This document shows, piece after piece, positions 34,461 to 46,738 of a stretch of DNA of 64,000 bases; positions within the stretch are counted from its first letter, which is position 1; the number at the start of each line of letters is the position of its first letter. Source of the stretch: Coptis chinensis (lineage: Eukaryota; Streptophyta; Magnoliopsida; Ranunculales; Ranunculaceae); contig CM027379.1 in NCBI GenBank assembly GCA_015680905.1, positions 32,382,501-32,446,500 on the forward strand, in the 5' to 3' direction. The notes beneath the pieces were generated by a model. That model worked only from the letters and a program-made list of their open reading frames with translations. It searched no databases and was not told the DNA's origin. The position numbers and the translations under genes are program-made.

Positions 34461-36737
34461 TTAATTATTCTGAAAAATATTTGTAAATATGCAAAACTAT
34501 TATATATTAATATTATATTGATGACTCATCCAAGTTTCTTATAACATGAAAACCTCACTATCCATTACAAAAAAAAACACCTTTGATAAAACCCTTCAAC
34601 TTCATTTTGTTGTTTAATAATAGAAGTTTGATTGAAATTTTGTGAGATTGCCTAATAAGGCGAAGTTCATATATATTGAAACTACTTGAATAGCAAGGAG
34701 TTCCCAATCATACGGAAAGAGATAAGATAAACACCATTTTAAATGCAAAAATATACTTATCGAGACATTCCCACAACATATAGCCCAACTATATTTTGAG
34801 GTTAGTTCAATGCATTTGCATTTAGTTTCTGATTTTCCGTTACTTATATTTTGAGGTTAGTTCAATGCAGTTGCATCCCATTTCCGATTCCCGCATTATT
34901 TATTTTTTGAGGTTAGTTCAATACAGTTATATCCAATTTCCGATTTCTCGTTAATTATTCTTTGCGGTTAGTTCAATACATTTGCTGTCACACCCCAAAT
35001 TTCGACAGAATTCGGAAAAACAACATTATTTCCCGACTCTTCGATTTTCGAGGTGTGATGCACTCTCAACTCCCAAAAACCCATAATCAGTTTAAATACG
35101 CCGATAATTAAAAACCAATAAAAATTTCAAATAAACAAAAGTCCTCTTCATTACAAAAATTCACAATTATGATTAGGTTACAAATCTCTTTTCAATAACT
35201 CTTTAATTATAATTACAAATGAAAATACAAAAACATTGTCTCAACTGAATATATATTTCACCTCAAGAGAAAACAAAACATATCCTGAAATGCGACGCTA
35301 ACACAAACCACAAGCAGCAACCAACCTTCTTCAACACTAAACATGTCAAGACTTATCAACTATGTTCATTTAATGAACACACCCGATAAGCAAACATGCA
35401 AATCGGGTCAGCATTATAAACAATGCTGGTGTGAGTAGCCCAAAAATACAAATTATACTAATACATATATATATACACAATCCATAAGGCAGTTAGTTTC
35501 TCCCCCGATGCGCCTTAACTTCCAACGACTAATACAACATTCTTATATACACTAATTAAGGCAGGTAATTCCTCCACTGAGGCACCTTAGCTTCCAATTC
35601 ATTAATAGTAAGGCATTTAGTTTCTCCGCCGAGGCGCCTTAGCTTCAAACCGTACTATATCAACTATATCTAATAATCAAATAATAAACATAAACTTACT
35701 CCTTACTTACTCTGGTATAGGCCAAATCACAGAGTGGGTCACACCTGCATAACTAATCAATTCAACCCACCCTTCTGTAAAACCTTGTGAATGCAATCTA
35801 AGTTACAATAGAACAAGCATATCATATACCAAATTCTAAACATCTCATTTGAACCAACAAGAACCATCTCAAAGACCAATTTCACAACCACCATAAATCA
35901 TTTATTATTGATTTAACGTACGCTTCAATATATCGTCACAAATATTATTTAGAGTTTATTCAAGTGTCTCTAGAATCACGTCGTCTCTATGTTTTACCTA
36001 GTTTCCCTGGTTACCACAATCGCTACCCAACGCTGAACATGTACATCCACATGCCTCCCCTCACATAATGAACCACTCCGTGCGTAGCTACCCTAAGCGA
36101 GATATTGCATACCAGGTAACCCTCATACGAAAGCCATTATGTGAGTACTACCACTATTCGGCATAAAATATTGCGCGTCTCGTTCTAATTTTGCGAACGG
36201 AATAATCAAGCCACTATTTCGCCGAGTAAGGGCCATTCAAATTCACTGAAATGCCAGAAGGGCCAATCAAATTACTTACGCCAGAAGGGCCATTTAGATT
36301 CACTGAAACGCCCGAAGGGCCAATCATATCACATACGCCCATCACAAAGGCAAATCACATGAGTTGTGGTAACTAGGTTCTAGGATTTTCGTTACGTAAT
36401 TTATTCAGGTGTCATACATTTATATCTCATAACCATTTCACTATATAACGTGCATGTCAAATACATTATTGTACTAAGCCACAATATTTAGAAATATCTC
36501 AATACATCTTATAACAATTTTTATTCTTTCACGTGCCAATATATTATTGCACTAAGCCACAATCCCGTGAAAAATATCTACAATTATTATACTACCTCAT
36601 AGTAGCATCTCACAAAAATGATAATGAAGCGTTTACCTTTATTTCTTCCAAAAATATTGCATTTAATAAATATCCTAACATATGATATCATTTAACAGAA
36701 CGACACTTTCAACATACCAGCGACATAACGTCGCAAT

Positions 36738-37401
36738 TAGGGGTGTCAAAATGGCCCTCAAACCCTTAGCCCACACCGGCCCATGGGCCCAAAAAGCCCT
36801 CAAAATGAGGCCCTCACACATTCGTGGGCTGGGCCGACCCGGCCCTCAAGCCTTTGAGGGGAGGGTAAGGGCCTAGACTTTGAAACTTAAGCCCGGCCCT
36901 CATTAGGCCCTCAACATTTATTACATATATTTTAATAAATTTTTTTACAATATAGTTTATTTTAATATTAATATACTAAAAATCACTTAAAAAAATGTTT
37001 ATCTATTAAGTTTGTCAACCTTATAATTTAATTATAATATTTTATGAAATGAATTTAATTGATCTTAATTGACTAATACAACTTTAACAAGTTTTTTTAG
37101 TAGTTTGAAGGTTTAATTGTGAAGTGCATTCGATTTTATCATTTTTAACTAATGTTTCTAAATTTATTTTGTAAATTAAATGTATAACATTATCCGCCCT
37201 CACGTTCTTTTTTTTTTCAAGCCCTTGGCCCTAAAGCCCGAGGGGAGGGTTGACAATTAAAGGCTTCGAAGATTTAAGCATTGGCCCGACCCCGACCCGC
37301 CCTCAAAGTAAATGAGGGTAGGGCTGGCCCGGCCCTCAAAGCATGAGGGCTTCATTATTTGAGGGCCGGGCCAGCCCGGCCCGGCCCATTTGACACCACT
37401 A
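36738..37401. mobile_element. Non-autonomous hAT element, 664 bp, GGCCCTC-rich
   Basis: Ends TAGGGGTGTCAAAATGG and, inverted, TAGTGGTGTCAAATGGG; exact 8-bp target duplication GTCGCAAT (36730-36737, 37402-37409). Terminal parts are full of GGCCCTCA words, the middle (36900-37190) is AT-rich. No transposase. Confidence 0.92.
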
Positions 37402-37860
37402 GTCGCAATAGCTCCAAACGTACCGCATAACATTTTTTATAGCGTTTTAGGAATATTATGTCTCCTAACATTTCAATCTCGTCACGTGTAAAAAATACAC
37501 AACATTAACGTCAAATCTTTTTTTTTTTAGATAATGACTAACCAATTATGCAGGCTTCCGCACCATTTTTGCATTTGATTTGTCCATACAATTTACAACA
37601 TAAAACATAGCACAATTAAACAGTCAAAAGTCCACAGTCAAAGCCCAAAAGTCTAAATATTTAAAGACCCATTTGGATCTATATTAAGTCCTATGGACTG
37701 GCCCAAACAATATTAGAAACTGGCCCCAAACAATTAATGATTCGGCCCAAAGAAAGTAAAATAAAACTGGCCCAACCAAACAACCTAAAATCGGGCCCAA
37801 AGAAAACCAACTAAGGCCCAAGCCCACTAATAGATTTCGGCCCAAAACGAATCCGGCCCA

Positions 37861-38209
37861 TGTAGTGGCAGGATGTATCAACGGAATAGGAATAGTGAGT
37901 TGGGCCGAATCAGCCAGAATAACCGAAGTCCCGGTCCACCGATCAGGCCGACAAAGATGGGGTCGCATGAGACGGAAACCCTACACATGGAGCTAAGAGG
38001 ACCGCGAGATGGAGGGACAGGTGGAGGGCCATGATGGATGGAAAGAAAGGTATAAAGGGTAATAGTGGGGAAGAGAGAAAAAGAGGAGGAGGTGGATTCA
38101 TTAACCAAAGAGGAGAGAGACCTAAGAGAGGGGGGGTGAGTGAGAGGGCGGAAGGAGGGAATAGGTGTAAGGGTTAGGGAATAGGCTCATAAGAGAAAGG
38201 GTTGTAACA
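37861..38209 (+). repeat. Tat-3 5' LTR
   Basis: 349 bp, TGTAGTGGCAGG to GTTGTAACA. TATAAAG at 38050-38056 is a likely TATA box. From about 37975 on it is almost identical to the 3' LTR, but 37910-37975 differs strongly. Confidence 0.93.
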
Positions 38210-38211
38210 TT

Positions 38212-38229
38212 TGGCGCCGTCTGTGGGGA
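38212..38229 (+). other. Tat-3 primer binding site
   Basis: TGGCGCCGTCTGTGGGGA two bases after the LTR, identical to the Tat-1 site; tRNA-Asp-like. Confidence 0.75.
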
Positions 38230-38237
38230 TAGTAGAA

Positions 38238-39600
38238 ATGGCACCAAAGAAGGCGGCGGGTAGGCCACGAAAGATAAGGGTCCCAGAACAGATGCCGGAC
38301 CGTGGAAGACCGAGGGGAAGAAATAGAGAATGAAAAGGTGGAGGACGAAGGGGAACAAGGACCAACCTTGGTGGATAATCGGTGACCGGGTTAACGGCTG
38401 AACAAGTGCACAACAAATGATTAACGGTGACCGAAAGTGGCTTAATCTTCATCAAACAAGGGTCCAAACAGCGAAAATGCCAAGTGGTGGCGGGGCTAAA
38501 CCGCAACCCACTTGCAGATCGCGATATGGACCGGAGGTACCAAAACGCTTTAACCGGCCGAGATTCGAGAGATATGATGGAACGGGGACCCGGCAGATCA
38601 CATCCATCATTTTAGGCGATAGATGCCTCTTTGGCAAGAGGTAGGTATGATGGTCATGCGGTGCATGATGTTCCCCCGATCTTAAAGGGTGGAGCTTCCG
38701 ACTGGTACTACCGGTTGCCTTCGAAGAGCATAACCAATTTCCAGGAGTTAGAGCAGGCGTTTGTTGACCACTTTATACATCAGAAAAGGAGGGTTGTGGA
38801 CATCGCGGCCCTATTCAACGTCAGACAAAGATCCGCGGAATCGGTCAGAGAGTACCTGTGTCGCTTCAAGGCAAAGACCCTAAAGGTAGAGAATCTGGAT
38901 GAGAGGACGGCGGTAATAGCATTCGAAAGGGGGCTGCGTCCTGGAACGGCAGTTCACCAGTCCGTGGCAAAGAACGAGATAGCAACACTGCACGAGTTAT
39001 ATCCGAGGGTAGAGAAGTATATAAGATATGAAGACACCATGCAGAAGGAGTCGAAGAAAGGAGCCAAGACAGTATCGGCGGTAGAGAAAGGGGGTGAACG
39101 CAGAAAGACCGAGGGAAATAGCCGAGGCGGGGAGAGGTACCGCGGACAGTCCTCGAGGCCAGAAAGAGGAAGGGAGATAGCGCGGAGAGAGCAAAGGGAG
39201 CGGAAGCCATACCGCGAGGTGGAGCACGTCCCGTTGGTGAAACCATTGAGTGAGATACTACCGCTGATTAAGAATGTGCGAGGGGATATGAGGGTCGCGA
39301 ACCATTCCGCGGAAATGCCCAACAAGCCATCTTGTGAATATCACCGCGCGCAATCACGAAACCAATGATTGTTATGCCTTGAAATGGTTAGTCCAGAGAT
39401 TAATAGAGAAGGGGATGCTGAGGGAATTCGTGGGGGAAAACCCAAAACCGGAGCCGGGCCCGCGGGGACGGATATTGGGAACCATAAATGTTATCTTGTT
39501 GGGGGAAGCGGCCGAGTCACAATGCCCATGGGATAAGGTTATAAGGAAGGGCGAAAGTATCCAGCAGGTCAATGAGACCCATAGCGGGCGAGAGATCTGA
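38238..39600 (+). pseudogene. Tat-3 gag
   Basis: ATG at 38238 begins a basic N-terminus (MAPKKAAGRPRK) soon broken by a stop. The open part 38631-39368 holds the capsid-like region with KGGASDWYYRLP, FQELEQAFVDHFIHQKR, VREYLCRFKAKTL and ELYPRVEKYIRYED, then a charged Arg/Glu-rich tail. The knuckle-like motif starts CEYHRA in this frame and continues NHETNDCYAL in the next (39334-39600), so a frameshift lies inside it near 39350. Confidence 0.85.
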
Positions 39601-39608
39601 GCGATTCA

Positions 39609-40150
39609 ATGAGCGGGAAGGAGAAAATCACGTTCTCCAAGGCAGACCTCCGAGGCGTGGATCGCCCACACGAGGACGCGTTGGTTATTTGTCTGATGGC
39701 GATGGGCAATTATGTGGTCAAAAAGGGTCCGATAGGCGGCGGTAGCGCCGTGGATCCGCTTATTCGAGGAGCTCTTGAGGAGATGGGGATCAACCCGGGC
39801 AACCGAGGCCTCCGCGGACAAATTTATATGGATTCAATGGGGTGTGATGAGCCTATGGGAGAACTTCGCTGCCCGGTAACAACGGGCCCGTGGCGGTGAT
39901 TTCTCAAGGTTCATGGTGGTCGACTCCAATTCCCAATACAACGCAATCTTGGGAAGGAGATGGATACACGAGATGAGGGCGGTGCCGCCGACTTACTATC
40001 AAGTTATCCGGTTCCCACCCCAACGGGAACATATGAGGTCCCGGAGATCAGGTAGCATCCAAGAACAAATCCGAGAATACAATCAAGAGGATGGCCCGCT
40101 GGACCCGAAGAGGGGTCGACGAGCTCTAGGGAAGAGGCATAGCGCATAGC
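39609..40150 (+). pseudogene. Tat-3 protease, catalytic Asp lost
   Basis: TFSKADLRGVDRPHEDALVI leads into the protease. The active-site segment reads PIGGGSAVDPL: GGC (39735-39737) gives Gly where the family has the catalytic Asp. A frameshift follows near 39890 and the C-terminal part continues at 39913 with VDSNSQYNAILGRRWIHEM. Confidence 0.8.
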
Positions 40151-40259
40151 AATTCAAGGCGGGGCCGTGGAGGAGGGAGGGAGGTCGAGGAGGATCCCAA
40201 GACTTTAGATGAGATAGAGATAGTAAACTTGGGAGAGGCGAGGAGGAAAAGTTCACATC

Positions 40260-41640
40260 GATAGGGTCGAAGTCTTACGAGAAGAATGGAAGGATAAGTT
40301 GGTCCAATGCTTGATGAGGAGCGAGACGCGTCTTTGCGTGGGGATAGAGGATGTCACCGGGTTAGATCCAGGAGTTTGCGTGTCATCGGTTGCACATGAG
40401 GGAGGATGCGAAGCCAGTGAGATAGAAGATGAGAAGCATGAGGTCCAAATATGTAGAAGGAATCCGAGAAGAGGTGGCGAGGCTAAAGGGTGCATGGATA
40501 ATAAGGGAGGTGGAGTTCACGCATCGGTTGTTGTCAATGTGGTCGCAGCGGTCGAAGAAAAATGGGAAGGTACGGATGTGTGTGGACTTCACGGACGTAA
40601 ATTCAGAATGTCCGAAGGACAGTTATCCAATGCCGCGAGTGGATGAGTTGGTAGACAGGACGGCGGGGTTTAGCTTCTTCTCGTTTATGGATGCATCTAT
40701 GGGGTACAATCAGGTGGCAATGTATGGGCCTGATCAGGAAAAAACGGCCTTCATAGTAGAGGGGGGCACATACTGCTATACCAGAATGCCATTTGGATTA
40801 AAGAATGGGGGGGCCACCTTCCAGCGCTTGGGGGAGAAGATGTTTGAGGGCAAGATCCGAAAGGGCATTGAGGTATACATTGATGATATGGTGGAGAAGA
40901 GTATGTCCGAACAGGAGCACTTGGAAGGGTTGGAGGAGACATTTCAGATACTATGAACGCACAACTTGAAACTCAACCCCGAGAAGTGTACGTTTGGAGT
41001 CACCACAAGGAAATTTCTGGGGTATATTGTGACACAGCGAGGTATAGAGGCCAACCCAGAGCAAATAAGATCGTTGGTGGAGATGCCATCACCCAAGACA
41101 GTGAAGGAGGTGCAGCGGTTGGTTGTTTTGGAAAGCGGTCGGCTCTCTCAACAGGTTCATATCAAAATCATCCGACAAATGTAGGCATTTGCATTGCAGA
41201 CTATTGAGAAACACCACAAATTTCGGATGGGCCGGAGTGTGGCGAAAGGCATTTCGAGGGTCTTAAAAGGTATTTAGAAGGTATGCATTTGTTGTCGCGG
41301 CCGAAGAGGGAGAAAAATTGTATTTATACCTGGGGGTCACAGATTATGCAATCAGCTCGGTCCTCGTTCGAAGTAGTGGATAAGATAGAAAGGCCAATAT
41401 ACTTCGAGTAAAGGCGTTGTTGGATGCATAAAACCGGATCTGATCGGGTGGAGAAATGCATACCTCGCTTTGATATTTTTCAGGAAATTTGAAGCCCTAT
41501 TTTGAAGCCCACGCAGATGATTGTGGTCCTTAACTTGAAAGCGGGCTTTGAGAGCAGAGAAGTCGGGGAAGAATGTTGAAATGGGCCATAATGCTAAGTT
41601 CGTATGACATCCAATATCAGGTGAGAACAAATGAGAGAAG
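40260..41640 (+). pseudogene. Tat-3 reverse transcriptase and first RNase H
   Basis: The open piece 40429-40956 carries KKNGKVRMCVDFTDVN, FMDASMGYNQVAM, FGLKNGGATFQRL and YIDDM at 40876-40890. A TGA near 40957 interrupts it, then KLNPEKCTFGVTTRKFLGY (40966-41184) follows in frame with the next part. RNase H at 41190-41640 is readable only as fragments over several frames. Confidence 0.87.
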
Positions 41641-41673
41641 GCTCAGCAAAGGGCGAGTTCTTGGCGAGTTTCC

Positions 41674-42642
41674 ATGAAGGATCCTACATGGGGGGAGGAG
41701 ATGGTTTTGGAACCAGAAAGGGAAGAGGAGCTGGATAGCTTGAACCCATGGGACGAACGAAACGGTTGGAGAGTGTTTGCGGATGGGTCAGCGACAGATG
41801 CTGGCAGCGGAATTGGTGTAGTATTGGTCACGCCCGACAACAACAGGCTAGAGCTGACAATGAAATTGGGTTTCGCAGCATCCAACAACGAAGCGGAGTA
41901 TGAGGTAGTAATCGCCGGCATGAGAATGGCAAAGGGCCTGGGGGTGAAGGAACTCGCTGTATACTCCGACTCCAATTTGGTAGTGTGCCAGGCGAATGGA
42001 GGGTTTACGGCGAGGTGCCCTAGGATGGCGAGATATTTGGGAGTCTTGCGAAGCTGGGCGTCGAGGTTCACAAAAATCCGCTTTGTACATTTGAATCGAG
42101 GGGAGAATCGCCACGCAGACGCTCTGGCGTATGTAGCGGCGGCCATGCCGGGGTCCGAAGAAAGGACCCTCCAAGTAAAGAAGTTGGACAGGCCGAGTGT
42201 CGAGGAAGCATGGGGAGTGATGAACACCGCGGAGGGTGACGATGGATGGATGATGCCAATCAAGTGGTTTTTGACAGGGGGTGAGGGGATTTGCCCCAGA
42301 GAAAGACGAAAGCTGGAACAGACATCACGAAGATACATATTGGTGGGAGGGGAATTATATCGGAGGAATTTCAATGGACCTTTGTTAAGATGCTTGGGGC
42401 CGAAATGGGCTCAAGAGGTACTCAGTGAGTTGCACGAAGGGGACTGTGGGAGCCACTCGGCAGGCAGGACAACGGTACACAGGTTGCTAACACAAGGCTA
42501 CTTCTGGCCTCACATGAAAAAGAGATGTAGAATTTGCCAAAAATGTGAGAAGTGCGGAGGTTTTTCGGTTGATATTGGCCCCGATAAAGAGTGCCGCGAC
42601 AAGTGTGTCCAGCCCGTGGCCGTTCGCGATGTGGGCCCTTGA
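41674..42642 (+). pseudogene. Tat-3 second RNase H and integrase N-terminus
   Basis: A 322-codon open frame. The second RNase H is well preserved: VFADGSATDAGSGIG, NNEAEYEVVIAG, VYSDSNLVV and RHADALAYVA carry all expected acidic residues. The frame continues into the integrase zinc-binding region LHEGDCGSHSAGRTTVHRLL and CRICQKCEKCG (HHCC type), then loses the sense frame near 42560. Confidence 0.9.
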
Positions 42643-43472
42643 CATAGTGGGATCGCTGCCCATGGCTCGCGGTAAAAGGAGATTCTTATTGGCCGCGATA
42701 GACTATTTTACAAAGTGGATCGAAGCGGTGCCATTGCAGCAGGTAAAAGAGGTGCAAGTGATCAAGTTCTTGTGGGAAAACATCATATGCCGTTTCGGGG
42801 TGCCCTATACTATCATTGCGGATAATAGAACCCAGTTCACGGGATCAAGGGTAAAGAATTTTCTGCAAACATATCATATCAAACAGGGGTTCTCGGCCCC
42901 CTACAACCCCGAGGGGAACGGGCAAGCGGAGTCCTCTAACAAAACCATACTTAACAATCTCAAGAGGAAACCGGAGGGCAAGAAGGGGACTGGGCAATTT
43001 AACTAAATCGGGTGCTTTGGCGATCGGACAACCCCGCGGGACCTCGACCAAGGAAACCCCTTTGCATTGGCGTGATGGAGTAGAGGCCGTGATACCGAAG
43101 CGGAAATGGTGGCAAAGAACCACTAGGACCCGGCTATAAATGATGGATCAAAGTGGGGCATCCTGGCTAGAGACATGAATCTAGCGGAAGAGAGGAGAGA
43201 CACTGCGCGCGTCAAACTGGAAGAATATCAGCGCCGTCTGCAAAGGTAGTACAACAAGAAATTGAGAGTGAGGAAATTTATGGTGGGAGACAAGGTGCTT
43301 AGCGGTGACACCCGGCACCAAGAAGGCGTGGCGGAAATTGGGTCCGACACGGGAAGGGCCATACGTGGTGGTCGAGGTGGGGGGAACAGGCACTTATAGG
43401 TTACAAACTGTGGAGGGCACAGCTGTGGATAGGCCGTGGAATGTAAGGTTGCTGAAAAAATTTCACGAGTAG
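42545..43472 (+). pseudogene. Tat-3 integrase core and C-terminus
   Basis: The frame 42545-43006 has a complete-looking DDE core: MWALDIVGSLP (Asp), TIIADNRTQF (Asp) and GNGQAESSNK (Glu near 42929). A frameshift at about 42990 breaks it. Remnants continue to GPYVVVEVGGTGTYRL and the end RLLKKFHE with TAG at 43470-43472. Confidence 0.87.
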
Positions 43473-44022
43473 ATGTAATGGAAGAAATGGGGAATGGTGT
43501 GAGCTATCTGTACATATATAAAACCGTAGCACTTTTGAGTTAAATATTATTGCTTGAGTTTTCATTGCCCCTCAGAGTGAAGGGAAGGGAGGGGGTGAGC
43601 CCTCCAAGGACGAGAGGTCCAAACTTTAGTGGGGAACAACTAATTGCCTCGCGAAGATGAGTTCCCCGCAATGCCGGGGTGAGAGGAGTTGCCCCGGACC
43701 TATGTGGGATAAAGGCGAACGGAAGCAAAGAGGCTTCCAGACGCGCAGAAAGTACACCGCCGAGTTTAGAGAGTGGCGGAGGCCTGGTCTGGGCGTGGGG
43801 CAAGCAAATCAAACATTCCCAACCAATGGGGGCGAATACACTAATAGGGTCCTGTTATTGCTCATACACGAGTAAGATTATCAACGAAACACTCCAGATA
43901 AACAGACATAGCATAATATAAACATCCCAACAAGAGGGGGTGGAAAGACAACAAACGGTAGCAAAAATAGTGTTACAAAGTAGCATCAAAGGAAGCCTAG
44001 CCGGGGTAAAAACAAGCTAATT
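43473..44022. other. Tat-3 spacer between integrase and antisense gene
   Basis: About 550 bp where the two convergent coding regions would end; the element and antisense polyadenylation signals would be expected here. No domain is seen. Confidence 0.5.
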
Positions 44023-45475
44023 TCAAGCCGCAGTGCTTTCGCGGATCACGGACTCGGCGACCTCGGCTATAATTTCATCCGCCGCCTCATCTATCGCCCC
44101 AGAGACCAGCTCAGCGACATCTTGTATGGCAGGAGGGGAGTCCGGGATGGGCACAGAGACCTCGGGTAGGGGAGCAGCGGCAGCGGCTTCGGGAAGGAGT
44201 CGACCCTCTTTGGTGAGCCGGTCAAATTCCTCCTTGACCTTCTTGGCCACCCTCTTTTTGGCCTGGGCCCGAAAGCTGTCCCGGAGCTCGTCCATATCGG
44301 CTTCGTGTTGATTCAGGAGAGTCGATACCTCCTCTTGATGCTTCTGGGAGAGGGCGTCCAGAGCGGCGGCATGCTTCGCTTGGAGGGTCTCGCGTTGATT
44401 ACTCAAGCGGTCATTAACCTTGTCCATGTAAGCAAGGTGGGCGGCTTCTGCAACTTTAAGCTCATCCTGGGCCCTGAGCTTGTCCATGTCCGTGGCAGAC
44501 TTATCCTTTTCCAGCTGGGCAACCTCCTTGTCCAGTTCATCGATCCGCGCCCGGGCACCGAAGAGGCCGCGGATCATGAAGGAGATATCCAAACCCATCT
44601 GTGGAAGAGAATAGAAGTTAGAGTACTTAGAGAAAGGGAAGGGAGATACTTGAGAGAAAGAGAGGTTTACCTTCTCCCAGCCAGTGTAGAACGAAGTCCG
44701 GTGAGACTCAAAGGTGCCCCCCTCAGCGTATGCCATGTCTTTGAGGAGATGAGACCCAAAGAATAGGGAGGAAGCCACAGCTGGATTTTCCAAGGCAGAG
44801 TCGTTGATGGTTAGATGGCGGTTGTGAAGTTTGAAAGCGGGGCATGAATGGAGGAACGGGCCCTGCGGCCCCCTCGATCCCCCGCCTCTTTCCCGGCCAT
44901 ATGCATCACCGAGGAAGCGCGGTAGGTGGAGAGGCGTTTGTAGCTGGGGGACCCTCTTCAGGAGCCGAGGGCCGTGAACGTTTGGAGGCGGGGGGAGGAG
45001 AGGAGTGAGCAGCGGCAAGGGGGGCAGTAATGGGGACGACGTCCGAGTCCGAGTCGCTGTCGAAGAGTTTGCGTTTGTTGGCACCCATGTCTGAGTCTTG
45101 AGAGGCGGTGGAAGGAGAATGAAAGGATGAGTATTGGTCTTCCCAGGTGGTCAAGGATCGGTAAGGAGTAGGGGCTGCGGAGGGAGAAGGGTTCTTACGA
45201 GCAAACTTGGGACGGAGTGGGGGTTTCGTGGTATGGCGTTTTCCCTTAGTGGGTGGATTGTCACGTGGTTTTCTTTCTTTGGGAGGAGGGGGACGGAAAA
45301 ATAGGGCGCAATATTTCCCTATGGATTTCAGTTCGAGGATCGGACAATAGGGAGTGGTGGTGGCGGGGGTCAATCCCAAGTATCGCGGCTACCGAAAGGA
45401 GTCCCAGTCGCGAATTTTGGAAGGTGGTGGAGGAAATGTGGTCGTAAGGTCGCGACTTTGAGTCGGGGCGCCAAC
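44023..45475 (-). pseudogene. Tat-3 antisense gene, 3' exons, coiled-coil protein
   Basis: The minus-strand frame 44023-45084 gives a 353-codon stretch whose second half (about residues 175-300) is a long charged coiled coil with heptad Leu/Ala, followed by an Ala/Pro/Glu-rich tail. A probable 72-nt in-frame intron is at 44599-44670 (donor GTAAAC, acceptor TTCCACAG). Upstream, frame 44906-45379 encodes a basic Pro/Ser-rich linker containing an acidic DSDSDSD run. Antisense extra genes between pol and the 3' LTR are known in several Tat lineages; their role is unknown. Frame changes suggest that this copy is broken. Confidence 0.65.
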
Positions 45476-45553
45476 CTGAAAAAGAGAGCCGTCAAGTCAG
45501 TTGAGAAAACAAAACATATGCATCAAGGGGTGAAGATAAAGAGAGAGACTCAC

Positions 45554-46202
45554 CACTAGGAAGAAAAGCCAAGTGGTTAAGATTCAGTTCGGATGGAAGA
45601 TATGCGGAGAGGAAGTTGCCTGAGATATAAATAGGGTAGTGGTGCCACAGTTTGTCGGAGGAAGTGATACGAAGAATAAAGTGGTGCTTTCTGGGACGGA
45701 CACAGAAAGAGTGATAGCCGACACCGACCTCCTTGGTGCTCTTTTTAATGAAGAAGTGAGCGGTCATGTCGCGAACCGTTATCTTGGGTACTTCAGAACG
45801 GTTGTAATGGTTCGCGGCATACATGACCCTCCAGAAGTTGTCGATGCCTTGGCAAAGGGGGATGTTAAAGTGATTGCACACCTCGACATTGAGACGGGTG
45901 AGGGGCAAACGCATGCCGGCAACAATTTGTCCTACCGTGGCCACAAGGCACCCCGGCCTGTAGGGAACTAGATGGGGGAAGTGAGTTAGGTCAGGCACAT
46001 GTTCTAGGATGACGTCAGCGGGTATCCCATAAGCCGCTTTAACAGCCTCAAGATTAGGTCTACGGCCGCGCGGTGGAGGCGGCGGGAGGGCAAAAGCTTG
46101 TCCAGAGGTTGAAGGGGCCTCGGTCTGGTCGGGGAGAGGGGGGGAAGCACGGCTATGGGACTGGGAAGAGGAAGAGGTGGCGGATCTCGCTGCCGACATC
46201 AT
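45554..46202 (-). pseudogene. Tat-3 antisense gene, first exon (gypsy-type transposon protein)
   Basis: From the ATG at 46202 the frame has a Ser/Pro-rich N-terminus, then a globular part: LEAVKAAYGIPADVILEHVP, GCLVATVGQIVAGMRLPL, NHFNIPLCQGIDNFWRVM and KHHFILRITSSDKLWHHYP. The layout resembles the plant 'putative gypsy type transposon' family (PF04195-like), which I judge from pattern only. The exon would end at 45554 before donor GTGAGT; the acceptor CTCTCTTTTTCAG ends at 45476, giving a 78-nt intron. Joining there leads to an early stop, and the neighbouring frame has a TAG near 45382, so the copy looks damaged. Confidence 0.62.
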
Positions 46203-46503
46203 GGTCGGAGTGGAAGACAATCAGTCACAACAAGGCGGAGAAGGAAGGGAAAATGAACAGACTCTAACACCAAGAACAAAGGAGAAATGCGCAATATAGC
46301 AATTAAAGGGAGCTAGAGAGAAGAGAAAACCAACCTGAGGTAAGAGGAAAAGCAGCCAGAGCAAGAATTTCCACAGAGGAAACCAGAGAAGACGACCGTG
46401 AAAGCAACCGGTGCTGGAAAACAAGAAGAAAGGTAGAAAGAGAGGTTGAGAGGAACTGAAAGGCAAGAGAAAAGCTAAGTGAGAGAGGAAAAATCGAGCG
46501 GGG

Positions 46504-46513
46504 TTTTTATAAG
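46504..46513 (-). promoter_or_regulatory. Candidate TATA box of the Tat-3 antisense gene
   Basis: CTTATAAAAA on the minus strand, about 300 bp before the ATG at 46202. No other TATA is seen nearer. Motif-based only. Confidence 0.4.
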
Positions 46514-46720
46514 AGGAGGGGGTAATTTGAGGGGAGCTAAAATCGAGGGGACACCAAAAGGAACCAGCCAATGAAGGACGCGTGGATGCACAAGAAACGA
46601 GGGGGCGTCAGCTGTAGTCACATGGAAACGCGTGAATCCAGCGGTGAAAGGAAGACGGAAGGCTACGATTGAAAAGGTGAATGTGGAGAACTCTCGACTC
46701 CCCGACCGACATACTATCGC

Positions 46721-46738
46721 GGACTCAGGAGGGGCATC
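46721..46738 (+). other. Tat-3 polypurine tract
   Basis: GGACTCAGGAGGGGCATC precedes the 3' LTR. Confidence 0.7.

Noticed and set aside
38866..39325. Minus-strand reading frames over Tat-3 gag
   Set aside because: GC-rich shadow frames of the gag coding strand.
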